Positions 54,429 through 64,000 of a DNA stretch of 64,000 bases are shown here, one piece after another. The notes under the pieces are model-generated. The model searched no databases and had not been told where the DNA came from. It was given only the letters and a program-made list of their open reading frames with translations. The stretch lies in the NCBI RefSeq assembly GCF_016599715.1, contig NZ_CP067019.1, forward strand, positions 1,736,001-1,800,000. Reading direction: 5' to 3'. The translations under genes were made by a program, and so were the position numbers. Each line of letters begins with the position of its first letter. Position 1 is the stretch's first letter. This DNA is from Acinetobacter sp. CS-2. Its GTDB lineage: Bacteria; Pseudomonadota; Gammaproteobacteria; Pseudomonadales; Moraxellaceae.

Positions 54429-56807
54429 TTGGAAGCGCGCGTAATTGGTCTAGAAAAATTAGGGAAACACGACGTTGAACTCGTTGGTGGGAAAAACTCA
54501 TCACTGGGTGAAATGATCAGCCATTTGTCTAATGCTGGTGTATCAGTACCGGGTGGTTTTGCAACCACAGCTGCTGCGTATCGTGAATTTCTCGAGCAAA
54601 GTGGCCTAAACGCTAAAATCAACGCCGAGCTTGCAGCGCTTAATGTTGATGACGTAAAAGCTCTAGCAGAAACTGGCGCAAAAATCCGTCAATGGATTGT
54701 CGAAACTCCGCTTACAGCAGAACTTGAAAAGGAAATTCGCGAATCTTTCGCTGCTCTTTCAAACGGCAACCCTGACATCGCGGTTGCCGTTCGTTCATCT
54801 GCAACAGCAGAAGACTTGCCAGATGCATCATTTGCAGGACAACAAGAAACCTTCCTGAACATCCGTGGCATCGACAACGTTCTTGTAGCCATTAAGGAAG
54901 TATTTGCTTCACTTTATAACGATCGCGCAATTTCTTACCGTGTACACCAAAACTTTGCTCACGACATCGTAGCGTTGTCGGCTGGCGTGCAACGTATGGT
55001 CCGCTCTGAAACTGGTGCTGCTGGTGTAATGTTCACACTGGATACAGAATCTGGTTTCCGTGATGCAGTATTTATTACCGCTTCTTATGGCTTGGGTGAA
55101 ATGGTCGTTCAAGGTGCAGTTAACCCTGACGAATTCTATATTTCTAAACCACTTCTTAAAAATGGCAAGCATTCTATCCTGCGTCGCAACCTGGGCTCTA
55201 AACACCAAAAAATGATTTATGGTGAAGAAGGTGCAGCAGGTAAATCAGTCGTTGTCGTCGACGTTGAAAAACAAGAGCGTCAACAATTTGCCTTAAATGA
55301 TCATGAGCTGCAAGAACTTGCAAAACAAGCCTTGATCATTGAAGAACATTACGGTGCCCCAATGGACATCGAATGGGCCAAAGATGGTGATGACGGTCAG
55401 CTTTATATCGTTCAGGCACGTCCAGAAACCGTAAAAAGCCGTGAAAATGTCGGCACAATGGAACGCTACCTGCTTAAACAAAAAGGTACTGTGGTTTGTG
55501 AAGGCCGTTCAATTGGTCAACGTATCGGTTCTGGTAAAGTCCGCATCGTCACTTCGATTAAAGAGATGGATAAAGTACAAGACGGTGACGTACTCGTATC
55601 TGACATGACTGACCCGGATTGGGAACCAGTGATGAAACGTGCTGCTGCTATTGTCACCAACCGTGGTGGCCGTACTTGTCACGCTGCCATCATTGCACGT
55701 GAACTTGGTGTTCCAGCGATTGTAGGTTGTGGTAATGCAACTGAAGTTCTGACCGATGGTCAAGAAGTAACTGTTTCTTGTGCCGAAGGTGATACAGGCT
55801 TTATCTATGAAGGTGCTTTAGATTTCGAAGTTCAGCGTAACTCTATCGAATCTATGCCTGCGCTTCCATTTAAAGTCATGATGAACGTGGGTAACCCTGA
55901 CCGTGCATTTGACTTTGCTCAAATTCCAAACGCAGGTATTGGTCTGGCACGTCTTGAATTCATCATTAACCGGATGATTGGTGTGCATCCTAAAGCATTG
56001 CTCAACATTGACAGCCTTCCACGCGAAACTCGCGCTGCTGTAATGGCACGTACTGCAGGTTACGCTTCTCCTATCGAATTCTATGTAGAAAAATTGGTTG
56101 AAGGTATTTCTACCCTTGCTGCTGCATTCGCTGACAAACCAGTGATCGTGCGTATGTCTGACTTTAAGTCAAACGAATATGCAAACTTGATCGGTGGTAA
56201 GCTATACGAACCAGAAGAAGAAAACCCAATGCTTGGTTTCCGTGGTGCAAGCCGCTACGTTTCTGACAACTTCCGTGACTGTTTCGAACTTGAATGCCGT
56301 GCGTTGAAAAAAGTTCGTGACGAAATGGGCTTAACCAATGTACAGATCATGATTCCATTCGTACGTACCGTTGCTGAAGCAAAACGTGTGATTGAATTGT
56401 TGGCATTGAACGGTCTTAAACGTGGTGAAAATGGTCTTAAAGTGATCATGATGTGCGAATTGCCAACGAATGCATTGTTGGCTGAACAATTCCTTGAACA
56501 CTTCGATGGTTTCTCTATTGGTTCTAACGACTTGACTCAGTTAACTCTTGGTCTAGACCGTGACTCTGGTATTGTTTCTCACTTGTTTGATGAACGCGAC
56601 CCAGCGGTTAAAGCCCTTCTTTCTATGGCTATCCATGCATGTCGTAAAGCAGGAAAATATGTAGGTATTTGTGGTCAAGGTCCTTCTGATCACCCTGACC
56701 TGGCTAAATGGTTGATGGAACAAGGTATTGAGTCTGTTTCTTTAAACCCGGACTCAGTTTTAGACACTTGGTTCTTCCTTGCAGAAGAAAAAGCTCAACA
56801 AGCCTAA
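54429..56807 (+). CDS. ppsA: Phosphoenolpyruvate synthase
   Basis: It converts pyruvate, ATP and water to PEP, AMP and phosphate for gluconeogenesis. The start is TTG 54429 (read as Met, [10 protein letters not shown]), with GGAG 8 bases upstream and no nearby ATG, so a TTG start is well supported. The 792 residues carry the ATP-grasp part ([11 protein letters not shown], then [20 protein letters not shown]), the phosphohistidine domain [20 protein letters not shown] with its His, and the PEP-binding barrel ([30 protein letters not shown]). The regulatory Thr precedes the His, as required for PpsR control. Confidence 0.96.
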   Translation: MEARVIGLEKLGKHDVELVGGKNSSLGEMISHLSNAGVSVPGGFATTAAAYREFLEQSGLNAKINAELAALNVDDVKALAETGAKIRQWIVETPLTAELEKEIRESFAALSNGNPDIAVAVRSSATAEDLPDASFAGQQETFLNIRGIDNVLVAIKEVFASLYNDRAISYRVHQNFAHDIVALSAGVQRMVRSETGAAGVMFTLDTESGFRDAVFITASYGLGEMVVQGAVNPDEFYISKPLLKNGKHSILRRNLGSKHQKMIYGEEGAAGKSVVVVDVEKQERQQFALNDHELQELAKQALIIEEHYGAPMDIEWAKDGDDGQLYIVQARPETVKSRENVGTMERYLLKQKGTVVCEGRSIGQRIGSGKVRIVTSIKEMDKVQDGDVLVSDMTDPDWEPVMKRAAAIVTNRGGRTCHAAIIARELGVPAIVGCGNATEVLTDGQEVTVSCAEGDTGFIYEGALDFEVQRNSIESMPALPFKVMMNVGNPDRAFDFAQIPNAGIGLARLEFIINRMIGVHPKALLNIDSLPRETRAAVMARTAGYASPIEFYVEKLVEGISTLAAAFADKPVIVRMSDFKSNEYANLIGGKLYEPEEENPMLGFRGASRYVSDNFRDCFELECRALKKVRDEMGLTNVQIMIPFVRTVAEAKRVIELLALNGLKRGENGLKVIMMCELPTNALLAEQFLEHFDGFSIGSNDLTQLTLGLDRDSGIVSHLFDERDPAVKALLSMAIHACRKAGKYVGICGQGPSDHPDLAKWLMEQGIESVSLNPDSVLDTWFFLAEEKAQQA

Positions 56808-56818
56808 TAAAACATGTT

Positions 56819-56848
56819 AAAAAAGACCCACATTTGGGTCTTTTTTTT
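56819..56848 (+). terminator. Terminator of ppsA
   Basis: AAGACCCA / TGGGTCTT followed by T6, 12 bp after the stop. Confidence 0.88.
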
Positions 56849-56907
56849 CATCTATAATTTAAGGGTTTGCTATACAAACCTAATTTACGTTTTGAGATTT
56901 AATATTT

Positions 56908-57678
56908 ATGCAAATTTACTTGGCTCGTAATAATCAACAAGCTGGTCCATACACCTTAGAGCAGTTGAACCAAATGCTCGCTAGCCAACAAGTGCTGCTA
57001 ACAGATTTGGCATGGCATCAAGGTATGACCGAATGGAAGGCTTTAGGTGAATTAACCCAAGGTAAACTTGTATATACACCTGAAGGCTATATCGCACCTG
57101 CAGCTTTTCCAGAACCCAGCCCTGTACAGAATTCAGCTATTCGTAAAGTTCAGGTGGAAAAAAAAGCAACTGCTCGACAGGAGTTGGCTGCAATTCCAAC
57201 CCGTATTTTGGCAAAAATCATTGACTTGCTACTCTGGCTACCGGCAGCTGCAATTCCGTCATTTTTCCTAAAACCAGAGCAATTTAACCAGTTATCCGAG
57301 ATTCAGCAAAAAATGCAATCGGCCGAGACTTCCACTCAAGCCATGCAATTGCAACAGGAATTATTTACCCTTATACCTTCTGAAGCCTGGCAGACCATGT
57401 TTATTTACCTCATTATTATGCTAGGTATACAGGCATTTATGTTGGCAAAATCCGGACAAAGCATCGGTAAAAAACTGACCAAAATTAAAATTGTAGATGC
57501 CGACAATGGTGAAAAAGTCAGCCTGATGCGTGCTTTCACTTTACGTAGCTTTATTTTTATCGTTTTAAATTTGCTATTTATGCCATTTATTACAATTATT
57601 GATCATGTTTTTGCACTGGGTGAAAAGCGCCAGACCTTACATGATAAGTTAGCCAAAACCAAAGTGGTTAAACAATAA
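56908..57678 (+). CDS. GYF_2 and RDD domain membrane protein
   Basis: This 256-residue protein starts with a GYF_2 domain (residues 1-55: YLARNNQQAGPYTLEQLNQM, then ITDLAWHQGMTEWKALGEL-type motif), a linker, and a C-terminal RDD domain (about 95-256: RILAKIIDLLLWLPAAAIP, GQSIGKKLTKIKIVD, SLMRAFTLRSF, LHDKLAKTKVV). Three membrane segments are predicted. GYF_2 domains bind proline-rich or other peptides; RDD proteins are often transport-related or of unknown role. GAG precedes ATG 56908. Ligand and function are not known. Confidence 0.8.
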   Translation: MQIYLARNNQQAGPYTLEQLNQMLASQQVLLTDLAWHQGMTEWKALGELTQGKLVYTPEGYIAPAAFPEPSPVQNSAIRKVQVEKKATARQELAAIPTRILAKIIDLLLWLPAAAIPSFFLKPEQFNQLSEIQQKMQSAETSTQAMQLQQELFTLIPSEAWQTMFIYLIIMLGIQAFMLAKSGQSIGKKLTKIKIVDADNGEKVSLMRAFTLRSFIFIVLNLLFMPFITIIDHVFALGEKRQTLHDKLAKTKVVKQ

Positions 57679-57690
57679 GCATATAATTAG

Positions 57691-57720
57691 ACAGGGATTG
57701 TTTTTATATCCCTGTTTTTC
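57691..57720 (+). terminator. Terminator of the GYF/RDD gene
   Basis: ACAGGGAT / ATCCCTGT hairpin with a 9-base loop, followed by TTTTC, just before the cyo promoter region. Confidence 0.8.
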
Positions 57721-57996
57721 CGCAGAATATTGATATTAAAATAAAATTCATATAATAAAAGCTTAATTCCGAGTAAAAAAATCAGTTTTTATAACAGATA
57801 TTTAAAGCCACTTTACATATAGCTTAGTTTGTCGATATCAGGCATAATGCCCTACAACGTAGCGGTGCCTCATGATTGGGAAGGCTTTACTGTGCTTGGA
57901 TTTTCTAAGTGAAAAATAAACATTTCCAATCATGCGACACTTTAATCGCTATCCCATATTAAATTAGGGAATGGGACTCTTCACCGAGGTTGTAAA
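57721..57996. promoter_or_regulatory. cyo operon leader region
   Basis: The leader contains GGCAT-AATGCC near 57841, an imperfect inverted repeat CATGATTGGGAA / TTCCAATCATG (57871-57882 and 57924-57934, one inserted base, 41-base spacer), and TCCCAT (57952-57957) / ATGGGA (57971-57976). They could fold into a long structured 5' untranslated region or bind a regulator. GAGG at 57983-57986 is the ribosome site of cyoA. No known oxygen- or iron-responsive box was identified. Confidence 0.4.
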
Positions 57997-59067
57997 ATGA
58001 GACAAACAATTTTAGCTGTATTGTCTTTATCTGCGATGGCTGCACTCTTGACTGGGTGTGGTGGTGATTTAGTACTTCTGAACTCCAAAGGTCCAGTTGC
58101 TGAAGGTCAATCAAACCTCATGTTGACTGCGATTTACTTAATGCTATTGGTGGTTATTCCATCAGCGATTATGGCATTATGGTTCGGATGGAAATATCGC
58201 GCGTCGAATAAAGATGCAGACTATAAACCTACATGGGCACACTCTACTGCAATTGAAATTGTAGTCTGGGGTGTTCCTGTTATTATTATTGGTATTTTAG
58301 CTTGGTTAACTTGGTGGGGTTCCCACAAGTATGACCCATACCGTCCGCTAGAATCAGATAAAGCACCTTTAAATGTTCAGGTTATTGCTGAACAGTTTAA
58401 ATGGATTTTTATCTATCCAGAACAAAACATTGCGACTGTTAACGAAATTCGTTTCCCAGAAAAAACTCCGGTTAGCCTGCGTTTAACTTCTAACTTCACA
58501 ATGAACTCGTTCTTCATCCCTGCATTGTCTGGTCAGATTTATGCTATGGCGGGTATGCAAACTCACCTGAACTTCTTGGCAAATGAAACCAGTCCTGCTG
58601 AAGGCTTCCGCGGTTTCTCTTCTAACTATTCAGGTTATGGTTTCTCGCAAATGCGTTTCCGTGCACACTCTGTGACTGATGCTCAGTTTGCTGAATGGGT
58701 TGCTGCAGTTAAAGCGGGTAATGGTAATACCATTAATCCTCAAGCTGTTCAAAAAACAGTTTTAGATCAAGCTGAATTTGCAACCTTACGTGACGGTAAC
58801 CGCTCTAAGCACCAAATCGAAGCAATCGTTGCGAAAGCGCAAACTCCTGAAGAGAAGGCTGCTGCTGAAGCGTTGAAGCCTTATCCGACTAAGCCACACC
58901 CAGTGACTTATTATTCTTCAGTAGAACCTAAACTGTTCGAATCTGTGATTAACAAATACATGAGTAATTACCACGGTGCTGATCACTCAGCCGCTGCTGG
59001 TCATGAAGCTGCTGCTTCTGAAGCTCATGCAAATGTTGAACATGCGACTGCTTCTGTAGAGGAATAA
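57997..59067 (+). CDS. cyoA: Cytochrome bo3 ubiquinol oxidase subunit II
   Basis: Subunit II of the terminal ubiquinol oxidase in the inner membrane. The 356-residue lipoprotein has a signal with lipobox (ALLTGC) and two membrane helices (TAIYLMLLVVIPSAIMALWF, WGVPVIIIGILAWLTWWG), then the periplasmic cupredoxin-like domain without the CuA ligands, as expected for quinol oxidases (NFTMNSFFIPALSGQIYAM). The C-terminus is rich in Ala and His (ADHSAAAGHEAAASEAHANV), an extension absent from Escherichia coli. It is the first gene of cyoABCDE and is followed after 3 bp by cyoB. Confidence 0.95.
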   Translation: MRQTILAVLSLSAMAALLTGCGGDLVLLNSKGPVAEGQSNLMLTAIYLMLLVVIPSAIMALWFGWKYRASNKDADYKPTWAHSTAIEIVVWGVPVIIIGILAWLTWWGSHKYDPYRPLESDKAPLNVQVIAEQFKWIFIYPEQNIATVNEIRFPEKTPVSLRLTSNFTMNSFFIPALSGQIYAMAGMQTHLNFLANETSPAEGFRGFSSNYSGYGFSQMRFRAHSVTDAQFAEWVAAVKAGNGNTINPQAVQKTVLDQAEFATLRDGNRSKHQIEAIVAKAQTPEEKAAAEALKPYPTKPHPVTYYSSVEPKLFESVINKYMSNYHGADHSAAAGHEAAASEAHANVEHATASVEE

Positions 59068-59070
59068 GAC

Positions 59071-61059
59071 ATGAGCTTCTTAGGTAAGTTAGGTCCGGAT
59101 GCAATCCCTCACGATCCAATCGTGCTGGTGACAGTTGCCATGATGGTCCTAGGCGGTCTTGCACTGTTTGCAGGTATCACCTATTTCAAAAAATGGGGCT
59201 ATTTGTGGAACGAATGGTTCACATCTGTAGACCATAAAAAAATTGGTATCATGTATATCATCGTGTCGATTGTCATGCTTCTGCGTGGTTTTGCCGATGC
59301 GATCATGATGCGTCTTCAACAGTTCCTTGCAAAAGGTGGTGGTGAAGGTTACTTGCACCCAGAACATTACGATCAGATCTTTACTGCGCATGGCGTAATC
59401 ATGATCTTCTTCGTAGCGATGGGTCTTGTGGTTGGTTTGATGAACATTTCTGTACCACTTCAAATCGGTGCACGTGATGTTGCCTTCCCGCTATTAAACT
59501 CTTTAAGCTTCTGGCTATTCGCTGGCGCTGCCGGTCTGGTAATGGCTTCTCTTGCTTTAGGTGAATTCGCTGCAACAGGTTGGATGGCTTATCCTCCTCT
59601 ATCAGGTATCGAATATTCTCCTGGCGTAGGTGTAGACTACTACATTTGGGCACTGCAGATTTCAGGCTTGGGTACACTTTTAACTGGTGTTAACTTCTTC
59701 GTTACCATCATTAAAATGCGCGCGCCTGGCATGACCCTTATGGATATGCCTATTTTTACCTGGACATCTTTAGTTACTGTTGTACTTATCATTGCGACAT
59801 TCCCAGTATTAACTGCGACTATTGCAATGTTGTCACTTGACCGTTACTTTGACTTCCACTTCTTTACAAATGACTTGGGTGGTAGCCCAATGTTATATGT
59901 AAACTTGATCTGGACTTGGGGTCACCCGGAAGTATATATCCTGGTATTACCAGCTTTTGGTATTTACTCGGAAGTTACTGCTGTATTCTGCCGCAAAGCT
60001 TTGTTCGGTTACAAATCAATGGTGTACGCTACCGTAGCAATTGGTGTTTTATCACTTGTTGTTTGGGTTCACCACTTCTTTACCATGGGTGCAGGTGCCA
60101 ACGTTAACGCGTTCTTCGGTATCATGACCATGATTATTGCAATCCCGACTGGTGTGAAAATCTTCTCTTGGTTATTCACCATGTATAAGGGCCGCATTAC
60201 CTATACAACACCAATGCTTTGGACACTTGGCTTCCTTGTGACTTTCGGTATCGGTGGTTTAACAGGCGTATTAATGGCAGTTCCACCAGCGGACTTCCTA
60301 GTACACAACTCTTTATTCCTGATCGCTCACTTCCATAACGTAATTATTGGTGGTGTAGTGTTTGCGATGTTCGCAGGTATCATCTTCTACTGGCCAAAAA
60401 TGTTTGGCTGGCAGTTAAATGAAGCTTGGGGTAAAGCAGCATTCTGGTTCTGGTTCATCGGTTTCTATTTTGCATTCATGCCACTTTATATCCTTGGTTT
60501 CATGGGTATGACTCGTCGTTTGAATACATTTGACAACCCTGAATGGGATCCATATGTAAATATTGCTTTGTTTGGTGCAGTTCTTATTGCACTGGGTATT
60601 GCATGTTTCGTTATGCAAATCGTGGTGGGTTTCTTGCAACGCGAGAAAAACATGGACGTTACTGGCGACATTTGGGATGGCCGTACGCTTGAATGGTCTA
60701 CTTCTTCTCCAGCGCCGTTCTATAACTTTGCCTATCTTCCAAAGATCAACGGTATTGATACTTTCTGGACTGACAAAGAAAACGGTATTGCATACACTAA
60801 ACCAACCAAGTATGAAGACATTCATATGCCAACCAACCGTGCGGCTGGTTTTGTTATCGCGATGTTCATTACTGTTATGGGCTTTGCTTTAATCTGGCAC
60901 ATCTGGTGGTTAGTAGCGATTACATTCGTTTCTGCGATCATTAGCTTCATCGTGTCTTCTTTCACCAAGAAAGTGGATTACTATGTTCCAGCTGCTGAAG
61001 TTGAACGCATCGAAAACGAACGTTATGCACAACTTGAAAAACACTTGAAGAAGGACTAA
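59071..61059 (+). CDS. cyoB: Cytochrome bo3 ubiquinol oxidase subunit I
   Basis: The 662-residue catalytic subunit with hemes b and o3 and CuB. The heme b His pair lies in [14 protein letters not shown] and [18 protein letters not shown]; the CuB ligands are in [17 protein letters not shown] (His, with the Tyr cross-link partner) and [11 protein letters not shown] (HH). Helices and proton-channel residues are in the expected order. GAGG in the cyoA end and a 3-bp gap indicate tight coupling to cyoA. No unusual truncation. Confidence 0.97.
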   Translation: MSFLGKLGPDAIPHDPIVLVTVAMMVLGGLALFAGITYFKKWGYLWNEWFTSVDHKKIGIMYIIVSIVMLLRGFADAIMMRLQQFLAKGGGEGYLHPEHYDQIFTAHGVIMIFFVAMGLVVGLMNISVPLQIGARDVAFPLLNSLSFWLFAGAAGLVMASLALGEFAATGWMAYPPLSGIEYSPGVGVDYYIWALQISGLGTLLTGVNFFVTIIKMRAPGMTLMDMPIFTWTSLVTVVLIIATFPVLTATIAMLSLDRYFDFHFFTNDLGGSPMLYVNLIWTWGHPEVYILVLPAFGIYSEVTAVFCRKALFGYKSMVYATVAIGVLSLVVWVHHFFTMGAGANVNAFFGIMTMIIAIPTGVKIFSWLFTMYKGRITYTTPMLWTLGFLVTFGIGGLTGVLMAVPPADFLVHNSLFLIAHFHNVIIGGVVFAMFAGIIFYWPKMFGWQLNEAWGKAAFWFWFIGFYFAFMPLYILGFMGMTRRLNTFDNPEWDPYVNIALFGAVLIALGIACFVMQIVVGFLQREKNMDVTGDIWDGRTLEWSTSSPAPFYNFAYLPKINGIDTFWTDKENGIAYTKPTKYEDIHMPTNRAAGFVIAMFITVMGFALIWHIWWLVAITFVSAIISFIVSSFTKKVDYYVPAAEVERIENERYAQLEKHLKKD

Positions 61060-61063
61060 GACT

Positions 61064-61684
61064 ATGGCTGAAGTACTTCATCACGATAACCACGGACATG
61101 ATGAACATCATCATCACGATGATACTGACATCACGGTCTTTGGTTTCTGGTCTTACTTGATGAGTGACTTGATCCTATTCGGTACACTCTTCATCGCGTT
61201 TGCTGTATTAAGCAGTCACGTTCCAGTTGGTACTCCAAGTGCACGAGATCTTTTTGGTGAATCTCTCAGTTTCGTATTAACTGAAACTTTCGCCCTCTTG
61301 ATTTCGTCTGTAACGTTCGGCTTTGCTGTTCTTGCTGCCTACAAGAAAGACGTATCTAAAGTTCTGACTTGGCTTGCAATTACTTGGGTATTTGGTGCTT
61401 CGTTCATCGGCATGGAATTATATGAGTTCAATCATTTAGTTCATGCAGGTCATGGCCCTAGCACAAGTGCATTCTTATCTTCGTTCTTTACGCTGGTAGG
61501 TACACACGGTATTCACGTAACTTCTGGTTTGGTATGGATGATCGTGTTAATGGTTCAAATCAAGAAATATGGTTTGACTCTTCCAAACACTCGTCGTCTT
61601 GCATGCTTAAGCTTGTTCTGGCACTTCCTTGACATCGTTTGGATCTGTGTGTTCAGCGTAGTTTACTTGATGGGAGTTCTCTAA
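61064..61684 (+). CDS. cyoC: Cytochrome bo3 ubiquinol oxidase subunit III
   Basis: The 206-residue subunit III with five predicted membrane helices. The N-terminal extension is strikingly His-rich ([17 protein letters not shown]), before the helix [19 protein letters not shown] that begins the family domain. A typical subunit-III motif is [19 protein letters not shown] lies before ATG 61064. The stop shares a base with the cyoD start (TAATG). Confidence 0.95.
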   Translation: MAEVLHHDNHGHDEHHHHDDTDITVFGFWSYLMSDLILFGTLFIAFAVLSSHVPVGTPSARDLFGESLSFVLTETFALLISSVTFGFAVLAAYKKDVSKVLTWLAITWVFGASFIGMELYEFNHLVHAGHGPSTSAFLSSFFTLVGTHGIHVTSGLVWMIVLMVQIKKYGLTLPNTRRLACLSLFWHFLDIVWICVFSVVYLMGVL

Positions 61685-62010
61685 TGAGTCACGATCACAA
61701 TTCAGCTGGTGCAGCACACGGTAACGTTAAACAATATACAGTTGGCTTTATCCTATCTATCATCCTGACCATCATTCCTTTCGGAATGGTGATGGCTGGT
61801 GGTTTTGGCCGCGGTATCTTGATTACCGTGATTGCAATTACTGCAGTTGCTCAGATTCTTGTACAGTTAATTTATTTCCTGCACATGAACTCGTCTTCAG
61901 AGCAACGCTGGAACGTTATTGCATTCGTTTATACGATTCTGACCATTGCCATCCTTTTGGTTGGTTCTGTATGGATCATGAACTACCTTCACTACAACAT
62001 GATGATCTAA
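61684..62010 (+). CDS. cyoD: Cytochrome bo3 ubiquinol oxidase subunit IV
   Basis: The start is ATG 61684 ([13 protein letters not shown]), which overlaps the cyoC stop; an in-frame start at 61639 lies inside cyoC. The 108-residue subunit has three membrane helices (YTVGFILSIILTIIPFGMVM, ITVIAITAVAQILVQLIYFL, IAFVYTILTIAILLVGSVW) and the conserved FLHMNSSSEQRWN loop. It stabilises the oxidase and aids CuB assembly. Confidence 0.95.
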   Translation: MSHDHNSAGAAHGNVKQYTVGFILSIILTIIPFGMVMAGGFGRGILITVIAITAVAQILVQLIYFLHMNSSSEQRWNVIAFVYTILTIAILLVGSVWIMNYLHYNMMI

Positions 62011-62020
62011 ACTGGTTGTC

Positions 62021-62899
62021 ATGCTGAAAAAGTATTTATTCCTGACTAAACCAGGAATTCTCTTTGGTAACTTCGTTACCACTTTGGGTGGCTACTTTGT
62101 AGCTGCCCAAGGTTCTGTAGATTTCCTTCTTCTTCTCATTACCCTTCTCGGTACCACTCTGGTTGTGGCATCAGGTTGTGTAGTCAATAACATCATTGAC
62201 CAAGACATCGACCAAAAGATGCAACGTACGCAAAATCGTGCGATGGTTAAAAAATCAGTTTCCGTTCCTGTTGCTTTGGTTTATTCCCTGGCACTTGGAT
62301 TCGCTGGTTTTAGCATTTTGTGGTTTTGGGTCAATGAGTACGCTTTTTTATTTGCTGTTATTGGTTTTGTTGTATATGTTGGTTTTTACAGCTTATGGAC
62401 AAAACGAACCACCATCCATCAAACCATTGTGGGAAGTATTTCCGGTGCAGCTCCGCCTGTAATTGGTTATACCGCTGTTGCAAACCAGTTTGACATGGGT
62501 GCTTTACTTATTTTTATTGGGTATGCACTTTGGCAAATGCCTCACTCTTGGGCAATTGCAATTTACCGCTTTGAAGATTACAAAAATGCAGGGATTCCAA
62601 TTTTACCTGTAGCACGTTCAATTCATCGTACCAAGATCGAGTCACTCATCTACGTTGTATTGTTCTGTATCACCATGAATGGATTATTTGTTTATGGTTA
62701 TACAAATTGGATTTATGTGGTCGTACTGAACCTTTTGTGTCTGTACTGGGTGTATTTGAGTATTCAAGGCTTTAAAGCTGAAAATGATCAGTTATGGGCA
62801 AAGCAATATTTTATGTTCTCTGTCAAATTAATCACTGTCATCAGCCTGTTGTTTAGTTTCACTTCAACAGCCCCACAATTACCCATCATATTTTTTTAA
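62021..62899 (+). CDS. cyoE: Protoheme IX farnesyltransferase (heme O synthase)
   Basis: It transfers a farnesyl group to heme B to give heme O for the oxidase. The 292 residues have the UbiA-family Asp motif (VVNNIIDQDIDQKMQRTQNR) and the substrate loop PHSWAIAIYRFEDYKNAGIP, with about seven to nine membrane helices. It starts at ATG 62021, 11 bp after cyoD, and ends inside a terminator hairpin. This closes the cyoABCDE operon. Confidence 0.95.
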   Translation: MLKKYLFLTKPGILFGNFVTTLGGYFVAAQGSVDFLLLLITLLGTTLVVASGCVVNNIIDQDIDQKMQRTQNRAMVKKSVSVPVALVYSLALGFAGFSILWFWVNEYAFLFAVIGFVVYVGFYSLWTKRTTIHQTIVGSISGAAPPVIGYTAVANQFDMGALLIFIGYALWQMPHSWAIAIYRFEDYKNAGIPILPVARSIHRTKIESLIYVVLFCITMNGLFVYGYTNWIYVVVLNLLCLYWVYLSIQGFKAENDQLWAKQYFMFSVKLITVISLLFSFTSTAPQLPIIFF

Positions 62900-62924
62900 A
62901 AGATAGAGTCCTGCTCTATCTTTT
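62898..62924 (+). terminator. Terminator of the cyo operon
   Basis: AAAAGATAGAG (62898-62908) and CTCTATCTTTT (62914-62924) with a 5-base loop, overlapping the cyoE stop. Confidence 0.88.
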
Positions 62925-63161
62925 AATTAGATATGTCATACACTTTACCCCCTTCTCGTTATACTTTGTTTGCCCTTCTTATTTTCATTCACACACTTTC
63001 AGTAAGTAAATTCCTTTTATTCTTCATTTCATGTTCAGCAAGATTTAGCGCAGCACTATTTTCAGTATTTTTGCTTTTCGCTCTCCCCAAACCTTGTATT
63101 TAACATGCAAAGGCTCTAAAATTCACGCTTCGCAATTTATGCGACACAACTTTAGTTGTGA

Positions 63162-63209
63162 CTCCTTGCCTCTGCTTGTATTTGCAAAGGCTGTATAAAC
63201 CGTAAGGAG
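63162..63209 (+). promoter_or_regulatory. Predicted rpsF leader (S6:S18 autoregulation element)
   Basis: CTCCTT (63162-63167) can pair fully with AAGGAG (63204-63209), the rpsF ribosome site, and GC next to it extends the helix. A hairpin (GCCTCTGC / GCAAAGGC, 63168-63191, one mismatch) lies between. CCG at 63200-63202 sits beside the helix. From the literature, the S6:S18 complex binds a leader structure with a CCG motif near the rpsF start, imitating its 16S rRNA site. The layout fits, but the fold is inferred by eye. Confidence 0.5.
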
Positions 63210-63215
63210 CTGACA

Positions 63216-63602
63216 ATGCGTCACTACGAAATCGTACTTTTGGTACATCCAGACCAAAGCGATCAAGTTGTGGGTATGGTAGAACGTTACCTAACTCACA
63301 TCAAAGAAGCTGAAGGTCAAATTCACCGTTTAGAAGATTGGGGCCGTCGTCAATTGGCTTACCCAATTAACAAAATTCACAAAGCTCACTACATTTTAAT
63401 GAACGTTGAATGTGGTCAAGCTACGCTTAATGAATTAGAAGAATTGTTCCGTTATAACGATGCAATCCTTCGTAATGTTATTATTCGTCGTGAACACGCT
63501 ATCACTGAAGAGTCTTTACTTGCTAAGAGTGCTGAAGAAAAACGTGCGCGTAAAGCTCAACGTGAAGAAGCACAACAAGCTCAAGACTCTGCTGAAGCAT
63601 AA
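63216..63602 (+). CDS. rpsF: Small ribosomal subunit protein bS6
   Basis: The 128-residue S6 protein begins [18 protein letters not shown] and shows the family pattern ([57 protein letters not shown]). The C-terminus is a charged tail ([21 protein letters not shown]). AAGGAG lies 6 bases before ATG 63216, inside a structured leader. It heads the rpsF-rpsR-rplI operon; priB, found between rpsF and rpsR in Escherichia coli, is absent. Confidence 0.97.
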   Translation: MRHYEIVLLVHPDQSDQVVGMVERYLTHIKEAEGQIHRLEDWGRRQLAYPINKIHKAHYILMNVECGQATLNELEELFRYNDAILRNVIIRREHAITEESLLAKSAEEKRARKAQREEAQQAQDSAEA

Positions 63603-63614
63603 GGAGAACATTAC

Positions 63615-63842
63615 ATGGCACGTTTTTACCGTCGTCGCAAGTTCTGCCGCTTTACAGCTGAGAACGTTACGTACATCGACTACAAAGATATCGATACTTT
63701 GAAACAGTACATCACTGAAAACGGCAAGATTGTTCCTAGCCGTATTACAGGTACTAAAGCTCGTTACCAACGTCAATTGGCGCTTGCTATCAAACAAGCT
63801 CGCTACTTAGCGTTGATCCCTTACACTGACAATCATAAGTGA
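63615..63842 (+). CDS. rpsR: Small ribosomal subunit protein bS18
   Basis: The 75-residue S18 protein has [38 protein letters not shown] and [20 protein letters not shown], all conserved. AGGAG precedes the ATG, 12 bp after rpsF. S18 binds S6 and 16S rRNA on the platform of the 30S subunit. Confidence 0.97.
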   Translation: MARFYRRRKFCRFTAENVTYIDYKDIDTLKQYITENGKIVPSRITGTKARYQRQLALAIKQARYLALIPYTDNHK

Positions 63843-63851
63843 GGTTGAGCT

Positions 63852-64000
63852 GTGGATATTATCTTATTACAACGCATTAAAAACCTTGGTAAATTAGGCG
63901 ATAAAGTATCAGTTAAAGCTGGTTACGGCCGTAACTTCCTTATCCCTCAAGGTAAAGCGGTTGCAGCTACTGAAGCTAACACTGCTGCTTTTGAAGCTCG
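63852..64000 (+). CDS. rplI: Large ribosomal subunit protein bL9, 3' end outside the window
   Basis: It starts at GTG 63852 ([20 protein letters not shown]) with GAGG upstream and runs off the end after 49 codons. [20 protein letters not shown] matches the L9 N-terminal domain that binds 23S rRNA. The GTG start is preferred because the frame opens directly after rpsR and the length fits. It is the third gene of the operon. Confidence 0.95.
   Translation, partial: MDIILLQRIKNLGKLGDKVSVKAGYGRNFLIPQGKAVAATEANTAAFEA

Overview
The window looks like a chromosomal segment of an Acinetobacter species. The grounds are moderately low GC, the gene content and order (tamA-tamB, cyoABCDE, divergent ppsR/ppsA, rpsF-rpsR-rplI without priB), glycine-zipper outer-membrane-type proteins, and the typical short A-run/hairpin/T-run terminators. 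The species cannot be named from the sequence alone. No rRNA, tRNA, CRISPR array or prophage was seen. The only intact mobile element is one IS30-family insertion sequence.

Layout. 1-2.2 kb: a cut-off hypothetical gene, a glutamine-rich repeat protein, a conserved small Tyr/Trp-rich protein, a likely 28-residue membrane microprotein and a small hypothetical gene. 2.4-9.7 kb: a YheT-like hydrolase, an NTF2-like protein, fadH facing a PadR regulator across two palindromic operators, then an alpha/beta hydrolase, a sirtuin and a LysR regulator whose upstream inverted repeat reuses the same half-site. 10-16.2 kb: map, brnQ with a possible coupled leader peptide, small membrane proteins (one pair may be a frameshifted gene), a hydrolase and a membrane diguanylate cyclase. 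16.5-22.4 kb: acnB, small proteins, a cold-shock gene and the IS30 element. 22.6-32 kb: tamB and tamA (envelope biogenesis), an LplT-like transporter and coq7. 32-35.4 kb: a decayed membrane-protein gene, ppnP and a secreted subtilase. 35.6-38.7 kb: a shortened folK-like gene with folB, an ABC1/UbiB-type kinase and a MoeB/ThiF-type protein.

38.8-44 kb holds an acyl-CoA catabolic set (AMP-forming acyl-CoA ligase, acyl-CoA dehydrogenase, SDR 3-hydroxyacyl-CoA dehydrogenase) facing an AraC regulator. 45-46.9 kb holds a sulfonate-type ABC binding protein and permease with no ATPase beside them. 46.9-51.5 kb: prmC, prfA, two tandem glycine-zipper paralogues and a luciferase-like oxidoreductase. 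52 kb holds a 184-residue protein resembling only the middle of a flavin monooxygenase. 53.4-57.7 kb: ppsR, ppsA and a GYF/RDD membrane protein. 58-62.9 kb: the cytochrome bo3 oxidase operon with heme O synthase. 63.2-64 kb: the ribosomal operon rpsF-rpsR-rplI (cut off), with a leader that can pair with the rpsF ribosome-binding site.

The best leads for something undescribed are the glutamine-rich repeat protein, the stand-alone monooxygenase fragment, the microprotein, the PadR operator system shared with the LysR promoter, the brnQ coupled leader, and a 128-bp hairpin element at 41.9 kb. None of these could be searched against databases here.
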